A stretch of DNA of 64,000 nucleotides from Adineta vaga (Eukaryota; Rotifera), in contig CP075494.1 of the NCBI GenBank assembly GCA_021613535.1, positions 11,532,001 through 11,596,000 of the forward strand. Reading direction: 5' to 3'. Positions 52,301-64,000 of the stretch are shown here, one piece after another. The position numbers and the translations under genes were made by a program. The first letter of the stretch is position 1; the number at the start of each line of letters is the position of its first letter. The notes below the pieces were generated by a model. The model made no database searches. It saw only the letters and a program-made list of their open reading frames with translations, and was not told the origin of the DNA.

Positions 52301-55300
52301 AAAACTAACAGTGAAACATTGCATGAAATCTATATACATGCGCACTTCTCGCTTTCATAATAACACATGAGAATTTCTAGATGTGTGTGTATATATATAT
52401 ATATCTATTTATAGTTAATGAATAGGACGTGTGAGGACTATCAAAATTATCACAAACATATCTTTTGTATACACAACTAGTGATAGATTTACTTTATTAT
52501 ATGTAGTCTTTTATTGTAATAGGATCATCTATATATCTGATCAGATGCAATGTTATTTAATGAATGCAGATGTGAGTTCGTGCATGTCGATGAATTGTTA
52601 GAAAAAAAAAGAAACATATAGAAATAATTCAATGTCTTCGATCATTGATTTTAGTTCTTCATCTCTTGTAATTAATCTTCGTTGTGTCTAGTGATAGACA
52701 ATAAAGTGCAACTTGTTTTACAGTAATCTTATATTAGATTAATTGACCTATGATGATCATTTTTCTACATAAAATTTTTGACATCTATCTTCAATCGATA
52801 GAAGATAAACGAGAGCATATATCGTTGTCCATCTTTTCTGTACTTGTCAACAATACATACATACACTGTCATATACAATCTTGTAGAGCAAAGGAAAAAA
52901 AAGAAAGTTTCTTCATCAAAATACAAAGATAGATGAGAATTCGATCTATCGATCATAGATATGCTTGTCTTTTGTTATTTGTATAAAGGAGGAGATTTTG
53001 ACATTATGTAGGCATCGATGACGATAAAGTTTAAGAGAAATTTCGTTTTCTTTTTATGCATGATTTGATGATTAATATCTTGATCATGTTAACATCGAAC
53101 TCTTAGCCTTCAGAATATTGTTATTCTTGCAATAAATGCATATAATAATGTAAGATCAACAATATTTTACAATTATTGCGACTATATACTTCATTCTGTT
53201 ATTTGGTTTCGCATTGTATCGTCATACTGTATATATTAAGACATTGTAATACTACAAAGGAAAAAAGGTCAATAGAGTTTTATTACTTATACAATAAATG
53301 CTAATTTATTTCTGATTTGAACTTGTATTGAGACAGGTAAATGCTTCCTGTTTTATTTCTCTATATATGTAAATGATGACATCAACAATAGTTCTATTTT
53401 TCTTTCTATTCATTTAAATTTGATATGTAAGAAGAAAAAAAAAGCAAATTTCAACGGTAAAAATACATACTCATCAACACATCTTTGTTTTCTTTGTTTC
53501 GTGTTTTTCTTCTTCTCTGTCCTTCCTCATTTTCTATTCTATTGTCCTTGTGTAAATTGATGAAAGTATTCATATCATCACTAGTGACAATCAACCAACC
53601 AACCAAGCAAAGAAAAAGAAAATTAGCACCATATCATTATGAATAATAATTTTTGACAATTATTATGAGAAGCAGTAGGAAAGAGAAAACTCTTAATCCA
53701 AAATTCTCGAAACAAAAATCATTCTCTATTCGAAAAAAAAAGAAAAGAGAAAGAAACGGCTTCCAGTTAATGTCTATAATCGTTTCATTCTTTTTTTTTT
53801 CAATCATTCGTATGTGCACACGCCTATTTGCCTTGAAATCAGTATGTATAACGAGTTATTCCATTCATTCATCTAATAAGAAACAATACATTCATACCAC
53901 CTCCGGCATATATGTATATACGATGCTATACAAACCCTTCTGTTCTTGCTTGTTGGTACTATTGTCATTGAAAATCTTTTCAAGCGAATGGATATTGTCA
54001 CATCTACTTATGTGCCCATAATTTTCTACCTTTTTATTTCTTCAGCTTATTCATACTATTGCTTACAAGCATTTATATTTACTTAGAAATCATAATAGGT
54101 AGAATAAGTATGAAATTGTTGTATTCAATATCGACATTAGTTTTGCTTTTGTTTCTTTCTCTTTTTTTTTATAGTCGACGATAAAATAAGATTGTCCTAA
54201 ATGATTGACACAATCTTTTCGGCAATAAAGAATCAAAAGAGATAGGAAAAGACGATCTGTAACTTTAGTTCTTTCTTCTTGTTCTTTTGTATGATTCTCT
54301 TGTTAGAAAATAGATGAAGACAATAACAATAGAAAGAGATTGCACAGAATAGCTATTAGCACAAAGACTTTGTCGAATGTTTTAGTGACAAGTTATTGAA
54401 CAATTGACAGATTCTTATTCAAGTTTTTCTCCTTGAATCTGTCATGCATAAACACTTGTTAGTGAAGAGTAAGAAAAAATTAAATCAAATAATGTACAAA
54501 TGATAGAAGAGGTAAAGGGCGATTAACTTGACTGTTATGTATATCATTAGTGATGATAGTATGATCCTTTTCTTTTCTATTCCAGTTGTCTTTTTAGTAA
54601 AAATTACTTTTCTTTTCTTGCCTTCTCTCTCTCTCTCTCTGTGTCTTTTCACGGCACCTGATGACAAAAAAGATTTCATAATGCCATCGCTCATCAAATC
54701 TCGACGACTCGAGAATCGTTGTCTTTCTATTGTTTATGTTGTGCTGAGTCGGAAAAGAAAAAAAGAAGGAAAAAAAAGGAAAAGAGTGAGAGATGAATAG
54801 ACATAAAAGAGCGAGAATAAAACTCAAAGAAGACACAGTATAAGATATCTTTTTTTCTTTAAATAGTGTTTTTTTGTCAGACAAATGAATCTTTATATGT
54901 ATCTCTTATGTAGAAAATCAGTTTGTATGTTCATAATAACGATGATGTGTATTGTGTTGAGTATATGTATATAGATACACTGCGACGCAATTGAATATAG
55001 ATGATGATGTGAAATCGAGCGTAGAAAAAAGAGGAAGAAAAGAGAAGAGAGTATTGTGTCATGTAGAGGTAAAATACAAGTCTTGTCGTTGGTATACTAT
55101 TCGCTCAGTATATACTCCGAACAATAGATTCTTAATAGAAAAAGAAAGAAAGGAGAGAAAAGAAGGAAGAACGACTACTCACACACGCATACATAATCGT
55201 AGTGCCTAGGTGTATCCACCATAGCATTTATATGCATAATTACTATTGATGGTAATAAATTTTCTTTGTGCACTGTGTTGACGTTCGATTCGTCAAAGTA

Positions 55301-55473
55301 AAAAACAACAACAATAATGAAGCAAAGGAGAAAAATAGAAAAAAAATATTCGCGAAATTATTTCTCAACAACAATCACAAATGAATACTCATATACATAT
55401 ACACATTCATCTATTCTTTTGATTACACTGAAGGTAAATTCAATAGATATTGTATAACAGAGTAAGTAAGCTT

Positions 55474-55504
<31 letters not shown>

Positions 55505-57304
55505 AAGAAAGATTTATTCATATAATAGTATATTATTGTAATTGTTGCTTCTGCTTAACTCTCTTTTCATGTTCAAAATATATATCTTTGAACATATTAT
55601 TAGTTGTAAAAGAAGAAAGAACTATTTGTAGTATTAGAAACAATAGTGTGTGTGTGTGTGTATGTGTGTGACAATATCAATTATATAAACGAAACTCAAA
55701 TCCGGGTATAGTGCTATAAGAAAAGGGGAGTGTCATATATACGCTAAAAATGTCCTCTATTTAATGAAGGAAAAAAACATAGAATATGTGATGGTTCCTC
55801 TTCGTCTTAGACGGCTTTCACACTTCATTAGCTATCATTCTCTCTCTCCTTGTCACACTCTTATGTAGACAAAAAGGTAATGAGAAAAGAAAAAAGATAT
55901 TTCTCTTCATTGAATATCTAAAAGATACGATTTATATATGTACGTATAAATATATCCTTACCTATACATATAATTTATTCTGCATGATTGTTAGCTTTTT
56001 TCCGCTTTTTTTTCTCTTCGTTTTCTTTATACATCTGCATTTAATTGCAACAACTTTATTATTATTATTTCTAGTGTTTCTTTCTTTTTTTCTTGTCCCT
56101 TGGCGAGTAGTATTATTTGACATAAGGTTTCACTTCTCGTGTAAATAATCAATACTCATTGTCGTTACCTTATATGAATAGCAAACGAAGTATTAAAATG
56201 TACAGAATGTTATTTTTACATTATATGTTCTTGCCTTATAACGTAATATGTATATTTAATAAAAGTGTGCATTAGATGTGTGAAAAGTTTCTCTGTGTAT
56301 ATGTATGTATGTGTCTCTCTCTCTCTCTCCTACTCGCTTTTTCTTCGTTATTCGCTTCACTAGATTTGTTTCACATGATCGGCCTTATATTATGTAGAAA
56401 GAAGATCAATATAATAGTTCTAAATCGACTTTTTTTCTTCCTATTCCTATTAAATATATGGTGGACATAGGTAATTAGAGAGAACGAGATATAGAAGGAG
56501 AAAAAAAGATTGAAATCGTTTAACAAACATGCAAGGACAACTCTAAAGGCGTACATATCTACACGTTCGTATAAAACTTGGGATGATGATAATGATGATT
56601 CAATTTTACATATATATATATATGTTCTAGGTAGATATATGATCACTTCAGTTTTTCACCTCTGGTTATTGTTCTTGAACGTTAGCTCACATGTCTTATT
56701 CACATACACACGTATCGTCATTTTATTATGTCTCCTGTCATCACCTGGTGATTCTTGCTTAGTATTATAATATAAAGTGCAATGCCATTTCTTTCCTTAT
56801 TCTTCATCTCTTCTTCTTCGTCTTCTTTTTTTTATTCCTTTTTGGATGAATTAAGAGAGAACACATACACATATATATATAAGATTTTTTTTTCATTCTT
56901 TTTTTTTCTCTCTTTACACTCATAAAAGTGGTTCTCACATATTATAAATTATTCGTCCGAACAACCGAACAAATCTAATGATTTCAATTGAGAACTATAA
57001 GAAGAAAAGAAACAACAAGAGTAATAGTAAGAATTGTATTCAATATAAACGATATGCATGTCTCTCTTTGGCTTCGCATCGATGCAGATCAACATGACAC
57101 TTGAACACATCGATTAACATTGAAAAGAAGATTTTCTTGCTTGTTACTTTCTTTTCTCGTTTTCCTATTGTTCTCTGTCTTTTCACAACGAACATACAAT
57201 AAGCGATGTCGAGAAAAGAAAAAAAATCTTCGTAATAGAACACATTATTTTTAGAAAACACCTTCTTATTTCTTCATTCGACTGTTTTTAGATTATCTTA
57301 CATA
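49389..57304. other. 7.9-kb gene-free region, rich in simple repeats
   Basis: By far the largest gap in the window. All ORFs are short and reflect low-complexity T/A-rich, GA or TA tracts; none shows a domain, a plausible exon chain or codon use like the neighbours. Microsatellites include (CA)n at 49715-49738, (TA)n near 52157-52170 and 52391-52402, CT runs near 54626-54640 and 56315-56329, (GA)n at 55473-55500 and (TG)n at 55646-55670. No tRNA, transposase or terminal repeat was recognised. It lies directly 5' of the SoxD gene and may be its cis-regulatory region. Confidence 0.55.
55473..55500. repeat. (GA)n microsatellite
   Basis: An uninterrupted AG dinucleotide run of about 28 bp inside the gene-free region, followed by GAAA units. 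Confidence 0.9.
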
Positions 57305-59565
57305 ATGTCACTTAAACGAAAGTGTGATTTCGATGAACTTGATTTATCTTTAATTCCATGTGCTGAAGACGAATCAACGACTAGAAAATATATAAAAACA
57401 GATGAAATTTTTAATAATAATTCTCCATCAAATAATGAACGTAAGTAATGATAAATTTGTTTTGTCGAAAGAAAATTATTATTCGAATAGATGAATCTGA
57501 TGAAAAACATTCAATATCTTCTCATTTATCTGTCTCGAATGAATCTCATTCAGAAGAAATCAAAGTAATACCACAACGAAACCGTCGAAAGAATACTTCT
57601 CAATCGAAATTATCACAAAATCCTTCTCATTCTTCTTCTGCTACATCATCATCATCGTCATCTTCAGTAACAGTACCCATGATTCTTAATTTAATCGATT
57701 CATTAGTAGATGAAAAACAATTCGATAATAATGATGAAAATCTTCTCGTTACTATTGATTGTCTCATCAGTAGTTTGAAACATTTACGTGAAAAAATTAA
57801 AACAATTAATCATGATGATACACATCCATTGAATTTATCAAAACCAAAAGTTAAACAAAATACACATGAAGAAATGAATTCAACAACAACATCAACGAAT
57901 ATTCCATTATCATCAACACTTTTTCCTTCTCAACCATTTTATCCACCATTTTCTGGTAAATCATTTCTTTGTTTTTCTTTTGATAGTAACCATCATTCTT
58001 AACATGTCGTTTTCAGTTGCTAATATGACTCATTTACAAAACTACTTAAAATTATCAGCTGCATCGGTTCTCAATGATTCAATTGTATGATGATTCATTT
58101 TTAATCATAACGATTCACTTATATTCTTCTCGTTTAGAATTTAAAAAATGGAGATACTCGAAATTCAAGACCTTCATTACCATCACCATTTCTTGCTGGT
58201 AGATACAGATTGAAAATCGTTTCTTGCAAGTTTCTTGTTCTTTTAGGTTTAAATATGTTTGCTTTTTCACCACCATCAAGTCATCTTACTCATCATTCAA
58301 TGAATGTAAAATCATCGGCAATTGAAACAATAAATGCAAATCATAATAGCACTAATCATCAACATCAACATCATCATCATCATCGTGAATCGTCTATTGA
58401 TAAAGAATCTTCATTAGGTAAGTCTTAATATCTATCAATGATTACAAAACAAAGAAATATATAAATCATTCAACCAAATCGTATTTAGTTATAATAAATT
58501 TAACAATAGAAAACATATATCCACGAAGACAAGTCATTAGCAATATCGATAGTCATTGTTTTATGATAATGAATAATCGATAGTTAGACAGATAGATAAA
58601 TAAACCTGATATTGACTTGTTTTTCTTTCAATAACATTAAAAAGAGAATATATGATTTTCTCTTAAATCAAAATAATATTTGACCTAATAGTTTATACAA
58701 ATGAGGTTAATTTTACTTTTATCAAAAAAAGAAGCGTTGAATTCAATGAAAATTGTTTGATAAGACACGTTATATTTAGTACTAAAAGTCAATTAAATGC
58801 TTATTAATAAAAGAAAAAACGACTAAATTTACCGAAACCATATATGTCAGATATCGATATGAACAAACAAAAAACATATGTACTTATAAAAATTCATCTG
58901 ATTTCAAATTTTTTCATATAGCTCGACAAATGTTAACAAATCGAAAAGAACGAAATCAATCAATCACATCGAATAATTTATCTCTATCATCATCATCATC
59001 GTCGTCTAATGGAAATCATGAAAGTTTATCATCAAATGATCATATTAAACGTCCAATGAATGCATTTATGGTTTGGGCACGAGAAGAACGACGAAAAATT
59101 TTAAAAGCTTGTCCTGATATGCATAATTCAAGTATTAGTAAAATCTTAGGTACTCGTTGGAAAGCAATGAGTAATGAAGAAAAACAACCGTATTATGAAG
59201 AACAATCACGTTTAAGTAAAGTTCATATGGAAAAATATCCCGATTATCGATATAGACCACGACCAAAACGAACGTGTGTGATTGATGGGAAGAAAATTCG
59301 TTGGTAAGAAAGTAATTACAATCGAACCATTTTTCATTTGTTTTTGTTTTTTTTTCGTTTTATTAGGTCAGAATATAAACAAATGCTAAAACAACAGAAA
59401 GTTGGTCCATTCGATGAACAGTCATCACCTGATGGAAGTCACTATTTAAGTAAGAAATTGTTTTCTTTATTAAAGATTTTTTTCTAATATTTCATTCTAG
59501 ATAACGATGAGTGTAGTTCAGATGGTAGTAATACTTCACAAAAAGATCTTATTTTTACTGATTAA
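57305..59565 (+). CDS. SoxD-group HMG-box transcription factor (Sox5/6/13-like, 476 aa)
   Basis: Eight exons: 57305-57440, 57491-57955, 58017-58084, 58138-58198, 58247-58417, 58922-59303, 59367-59449, 59501-59565 (1431 nt). The HMG box ([20 protein letters not shown] through [16 protein letters not shown]) has the SoxD-specific features, including [18 protein letters not shown] and the VIDGKKIR extension. The N-terminal region has a PLNLSK motif matching the CtBP-binding PLNLS of vertebrate Sox5/6, and a leucine-rich stretch (NLIDSLVDE.., [15 protein letters not shown]) that may stand in for the family's coiled coil. Ser, Asn and His homopolymer runs lie between. SoxD proteins act in nuclei in neural, skeletal and other differentiation. 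The intron before the HMG exon is 503 nt, long for this contig. A TTTTTAG tract ends 13 nt before the ATG. Confidence 0.94.
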
Positions 59566-60673
59566 TTCATCAATGTGATGTTATCGAGACAGAGGAAGTG
59601 CTTCAAACAGTATTCTCCCATGTCCGGTCAAGTGTATGTGACAGTTGTTTTTTTTTTAAAACATGTATAAAATAAATACAGTGAATCTCATTGGATGTAC
59701 AACAGCCTTGTTCTTTATTCAATGTATACAAGTTTCTTTTTTTTTGTATTTATGCGCATGGTTTTAATCCCGGTGCGCAATTTATCTCATTTCTTATCCT
59801 TCTTTTTTTTTCACTTTGTGTTTTATGTTCATTATTCATATTCTATTCTTTTTATGTTTATTATTCATACGTTGTGCCTTCTTTCTTCTCTTCTTTTTAT
59901 TAAAACATTTTTTTTGAACATTCTATAAAAGATAAAAATTAATGCAATAGACTGGAAGATAAAATAATTTAGAAGTCATTTCTAGAGTACGAAAAACTCT
60001 TGAAGTATAATGCGTTTATTATAAGAGTTTAATGAATTCCTTTTGGTATGACATTGAATCATCACGTCTGATGATCTTTTTTTATTTAGTAATGAAGAAA
60101 TAAACCGATATTGATTACATGTTTGTATCGAAGTAAAATATTAAAACTGACCTACATTAATTTTAGTAGAGCTTCATCTATACAGTTAGTGTTTGATAAC
60201 TTTTAAACCATATCGCGAGGTATAAATCGTTATATAGCGACTATCTAACAAATATACAAGGATAATTGTATATCTATAATTTCAAATCATGAGATTCTTT
60301 TGAAATAGTGTTCTTTAGAATATAAACATGTATCAAACAATAGAAGTACTACTGAAATGATATCGACAGCTTAGATACGAATTTAATTCGATAATGGTGA
60401 AACATTGAAACATATAGTGTTTATTTATCTATTTATGTATTTATGACGACAAATTCTTTTTTCAACAACTGTCGCCCTCTATTTACTAAATCACTAATAT
60501 TGATCCTTAGAAATCAAACAAAACCTGAATATTGATTTAAAACTATAAAATAAGTCAATACAATTACTTTAAATACATTTTCTCTATGTATACAGTTTAG
60601 TAACCATAGTAATCTTTGGAATGAATTAGTGTCATGAGATTTGATAGTTATATACCTAATATCATATCACGAT
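59566..60673. other. Gene-free interval
   Basis: About 1.1 kb after the SoxD gene. AATAAA near 59669 is a probable polyadenylation signal; the T-rich stretch 59730-59920 yields only low-complexity hydrophobic ORFs. No gene is supported. Confidence 0.5.
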
Positions 60674-62860
60674 ATGTCAACTAAAAGTAATGCTAGCAAC
60701 GATCTTAAATATATCCTGTTACCTATAGTTGAAAATCGTCGTCGTGAACCAAAATTTCAACCATGGTATTTATTTCTTCTCTCTAGAGATCAATTGTTTT
60801 CCAAAAAAACATATCTTAACATAAAATCTTTAGGCCAATTAATAATTCCAAGTGAGAAACTATCATTCTCATTCGCTGCTTCCTATTCTTTTCCCTATGC
60901 TTATCCGTACTGCTCATGTTTCATCAAAACAAAAGAAGAAACGAAAACATTTGTTTGTTTTTTTCTTAGGTATCGGGAACGATTCAAAATGAAATATCCA
61001 TCTCATATGAATACTAAAAATTGGAAATTTGTTAAAGATGGTTTAGATGATTTTCGTGATGGTTTACCACCGCCACATGATGATATTATGTTAGAAGTAT
61101 GTATGATGAACTGATTGATCATCAATTATTTCTATCTTTTTCTTCTATTTAAATAGCCGGATAAAGGTCTAGGTCCAGTGATATTCTCTCAAAAACGTCG
61201 AGTAAAAGCATCTGTATCAAATGCTCGTCGTCGACTTGAAGATCATCAAATATTCTTTAGTCGTATGTTACCAACAGTAGAAAAACGTCGACAATTAATT
61301 GATTATTATATATCAACTTTACTTGATCATCCAATGGCCTTATTTCCACATTTTCATCAAGTACTATCACCGAATGTAAGTGATGCATATATTTTATTTA
61401 AAATAATAAAGAAATAACATTTGTTTATTTAGATGTATGAACAAATAACAAAATTATTAGAAGGTGAATTATCACGTATAATTGAAGAGGAAGAAGACTT
61501 TTTCGGAGATGAAAGTAAAGAATTTCTTTCATTATCGACAAGTTTTCCAAGAACTGGATTCGATCAAAGTAATACTGATAAAACAGGTTCAGAACATCTT
61601 GGCCCATCCAATGCTCAAGAAGTGCGTGAGGAAGTAGAAGTTAAAAAGAAACCAACACGACCAGGACTAAGTACGATTGTTTATGATGAATCAGGAAAAG
61701 CATGGGATTCCGAAGAATATGAAAAGAAACAAAACAATCCATACCGTTGGTTTATTGAAGAACAGAAGAGAATACAGAAATATAAAGGACCTACACGAGA
61801 AGAAATAGCCGTTTCTGCTATGGTAAATTTTCATTGATTCAAATTCTTCTCTTATTTCTATAGATTCATTTCTTGTAGGAAGCTCATCTTCGAAAAGTTG
61901 CTGAACATTTTTGTAATTGGTTGTATAGCCTTGGTGGTGAAACAAATTTTGACATCGATCCTTCTGTTGTTCGAAATTTATTTTCAACTGCTTATGATAC
62001 AAAACCATCATTAGATGTACCAATAAAAATAGTACAGATGACAAGAGTAAATTTCAATTGTTTTTTCTTTTCATGATTAACAATAGAACTCTTCTATGTT
62101 TTTCTTCCAAATGTAGCTTCCAGCCGATCTACGTGAAGGTACAAAGGAAACAATGATTGCTGAACCCGAGGAAAGAACACCAACATTGGCAAAATCGGTA
62201 TTTTTGCTCAGAGAATAAATAATAGAGAATCGATATATGAAAAGAAAACGATCTTTGTTAGAATTGATCTTTGCTCGAAGGACTTTATAGAATTAAGCTT
62301 CTCATCGATAAATCTACTTGATTCATGCACAGATGTAAAACTAATCTTATCAAACTTTTCTAGCGCGCATATCCCAAACTCTCAAAGTCCAATAGTTTGA
62401 CGGCTCAATCATTTGATTCAATACAATCTCGTAAATATCGTTTTGGTGCTTGGTATTTACCTACAAATCTTTGGCAACGATCATTAACAACCGAACACTT
62501 GCAAGATCCAAAAAAACTTAAAGCTGAACGCGAAGATAGCGCACGAATACGAGAAGAACAAACCGTAAAACATTCTTCTTCGAAAATATTCAATTAAATA
62601 TTTTCTTTAGAATGCGCATCTTGCTCCATTGCGTGGTGTTGATGCATTCAAAGATTATTTGGTCGATAGAAATATTCGCCGTTTACCAAAAGTAAATCTA
62701 ACATATTCATCTTTGAATTAGAGATTAGATCAGATCTTATTATTTTCTTTTTTGTTTTATTTTATAGTTAATTACCGATGTTGAACAGTATCGTCGTGAT
62801 CATCCTCCTGAACCTAGTAAACCAACGATTGGTGTTCGACGAAAAGCATCTTCCGATTGA
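60674..62860 (+). CDS. FAM47-family protein (483 aa)
   Basis: Nine exons: 60674-60765, 60970-61096, 61157-61375, 61433-61822, 61879-62046, 62117-62197, 62364-62564, 62611-62691, 62768-62860 (1452 nt). Several segments match human FAM47E in order: FVKDGLDDFRDGLPPP near the N-terminus, a central PTVEKRRQLIDYY/DHPMALFPHF region, and the C-terminal YRFGAWYLPTNLWQ followed by VDAFKDYLVDRNIRRLPK. FAM47 proteins are poorly understood; FAM47E has been linked to arginine methyltransferase regulation and chromatin. There is no signal peptide or membrane helix. The C-terminal 60 residues are basic. The stop is 86 bp before the IFT88 start on the same strand. Intron 1 (204 nt) is longer than the others. 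Confidence 0.85.
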
Positions 62861-62920
62861 TATTTTTTTATAATTGATTTATTTTTCCTAATAATGATTT
62901 TGAGTTTGATACCTATATTT

Positions 62921-62927
62921 TTTCTAG
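62921..62927 (+). promoter_or_regulatory. Splice-acceptor-like tract before IFT88 (possible trans-splice site)
   Basis: TTTCTAG after a T-rich stretch sits 19 nt before the IFT88 ATG and 60 nt after the FAM47 stop. With no room for a full promoter, it could be a spliced-leader acceptor or the end of a 5' UTR intron whose first exon lies upstream. Confidence 0.4.
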
Positions 62928-62946
62928 ATTTTATTTTCGTTTTATT

Positions 62947-64000
62947 ATGACAACTAAACCTGATTCATATACTGGCTTTAATGATTATAATCCTTTATTA
63001 GATTCAGAAGTAAGTACAGTCATAGTCAATAAGAATAAATAAACTTGTCTATTCGATTGCTTCTTCTCAGGGTTTAAAATATGATACTGATTTACAACAA
63101 GCCGTTTTAAAAACTAGTCATGGACGACGAGCACCACCGGTAGGTTCATGATTATTGATTAATAAATTGAATAATGACTACTGTTTTTGTTGTTGTTGTA
63201 GACCGGTCAGAAGGTAAACAACTTCCCATCAATTGATTTTTCTATAAAACTATTAAATTTTAGAGTGGTTTCTTTTCGAAAATGAAAAATGCATTTAGTC
63301 GACCAAAAAATGCAGATGTGCCTGTATCCGTCAATAATCCTACCGGTCGATTAGGTACTGCATCAAGAGCCGCTCAACAACAACAACAGCAGCAGCAGCA
63401 ACAAAGTGCTCAGATGAATGCACCATTTGGTTCAGCTGCTCGTCGTCCAACAACAGCACAAAAACGACCAACAACTGCTATTCAAGGTGCTGGTTTTATG
63501 GCTGGAGTTGGAGCATTTGGTAGTCATGTAGCAACAGCAGGACCGAATCAATTTGAAAAGAAGGAAGAAAGGTAATTGTAAAGTAATCGCTAGGATAAAT
63601 ATGAATGATATGATCATTTCAAAGCAATGAAGAGAAAGCACGTAAAATGGAGAAACAGATCATTGATCTTGTGGATGAAAGTTGTTTAGCTTATGAACAC
63701 AATGATAGTAAAACTGTAAGAAAACATTATCGATTGATTGTATCTTAGAGATAGATTGTTTTAGGCACTTGAAAAAGGTGAAGAAGCAATGCGAAATGAA
63801 AAAAGTCTTGGACGATATCGTGAAGAACAAAATATGAATGAATCAGATATAAATTTAACGGGATTTGTATATATCAATTACTTATTGTTGATATGTTTGA
63901 TCTGAACTTTGTTCTACATAGGTTATCCTACATTGTGCAAATATGTATACAAAATGTGGTATGAACACAGAAGCATTGAATCAATATAATGTTATTCTTA
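62947..64000 (+). CDS. IFT88: Intraflagellar transport protein 88, N-terminal part (runs off the edge)
   Basis: Exons: 62947-63009, 63071-63139, 63202-63213 (12 nt), 63264-63571, 63625-63715, 63765-63866 and 63922 to beyond 64000. IFT88 is a TPR subunit of the IFT-B core needed to build cilia. The part seen has the disordered N-terminus, a polyGln run (10 Gln), RPTTAIQGAGFMAGVG (matching the RPMTAVRAAGF region of other IFT88 proteins), the IIDLVDESCLAYEH and ALEKGEEAMRNEKSL helices, and the start of the first TPR (VILHCANMYTKCGMNTEALN). The remaining TPRs lie outside the window. It is downstream of and very close to the FAM47-family gene. Confidence 0.92.
63202..63213 (+). other. 12-nt microexon in IFT88
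   Basis: TTGTTGTAG then ACCGGTCAGAAG then GTAAAC. It encodes TGQK in phase 0 and separates two introns of ~62 and ~50 nt, the usual size here. Skipping it also keeps the frame. Confidence 0.6.

Noticed and set aside
49389-57304. Several 60-120-codon ORFs in the gene-free block (for example 53653-54021 and 54528-54800)
   Set aside because: They are hydrophobic or Lys/Arg/Glu low-complexity translations of T-rich and GA-rich DNA, with no domain or exon chain.

Overview
This is an AT-rich animal nuclear contig. The genes are metazoan: SoxD, Fezf, cys-loop receptor subunits, CNOT3, IFT88, alpha-tubulin. They are split by many GT..AG introns, mostly about 45-70 nt long, and lie close together except for one gap of about 8 kb. 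Very short introns, low GC, cilium-related genes and several splice-acceptor-like tracts just 5' of start codons fit a bdelloid rotifer or a similar compact spiralian genome. The organism is an inference; no species marker is present. Gene models below were spliced by eye. Every complete multi-exon model closes in frame, which supports the junctions, but no transcript data were available.

Layout. 0.15-1.3 kb (-): an unrecognised coiled-coil protein. 1.7-9.6 kb: three nicotinic-acetylcholine-receptor-like subunits, two on the minus strand and one divergent on the plus strand that is the only one with the vicinal Cys pair of alpha-type subunits. 9.9-10.6 kb: a small secreted protein. 11.7-12.7 kb: proteasome deubiquitinase Rpn11/PSMD14. 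13.2 kb: a single-pass membrane protein. 14.9-16.3 kb: a Fezf-type six-zinc-finger factor. 17.3-19.4 kb: small unknown ORFs and an unknown 328-aa protein. 19.8-22.9 kb: CNOT3. 23.5-25.5 kb: a divergent alpha-tubulin. 26.3-27.6 kb (-): a CELF-like protein with one RRM. 28.7-31.0 kb: PEX5. 31.2-32.7 kb: cytosolic tyrosyl-tRNA synthetase without the EMAP-II tail. 33.5-34.0 kb: a CD225/dispanin-like membrane protein.

34.8-47.1 kb holds the most remarkable gene. It encodes a predicted 3,939-aa protein that begins with a complete transglutaminase fold in which all three catalytic residues are replaced. It continues into a tail of about 3,300 aa encoded by one 10-kb exon. The tail carries a 50-residue repeat (an inner 300-bp unit is perfectly repeated), thirteen copies of a Trp-containing amphipathic motif, and two helices near the C-terminus that resemble A-kinase-anchoring helices.

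47.5-49.4 kb: an unknown protein with a start-codon-only exon. 49.4-57.3 kb: gene-free, simple-repeat-rich DNA. 57.3-59.6 kb: a SoxD (Sox5/6/13-type) HMG factor. 60.7-62.9 kb: a FAM47-family protein, followed 86 bp later by IFT88, which runs off the right edge. The spacing and a splice-acceptor-like tract before IFT88 suggest a possible operon. The genes are mostly unrelated housekeeping, ciliary, neural and transcription functions; only the receptor trio forms an obvious functional cluster.
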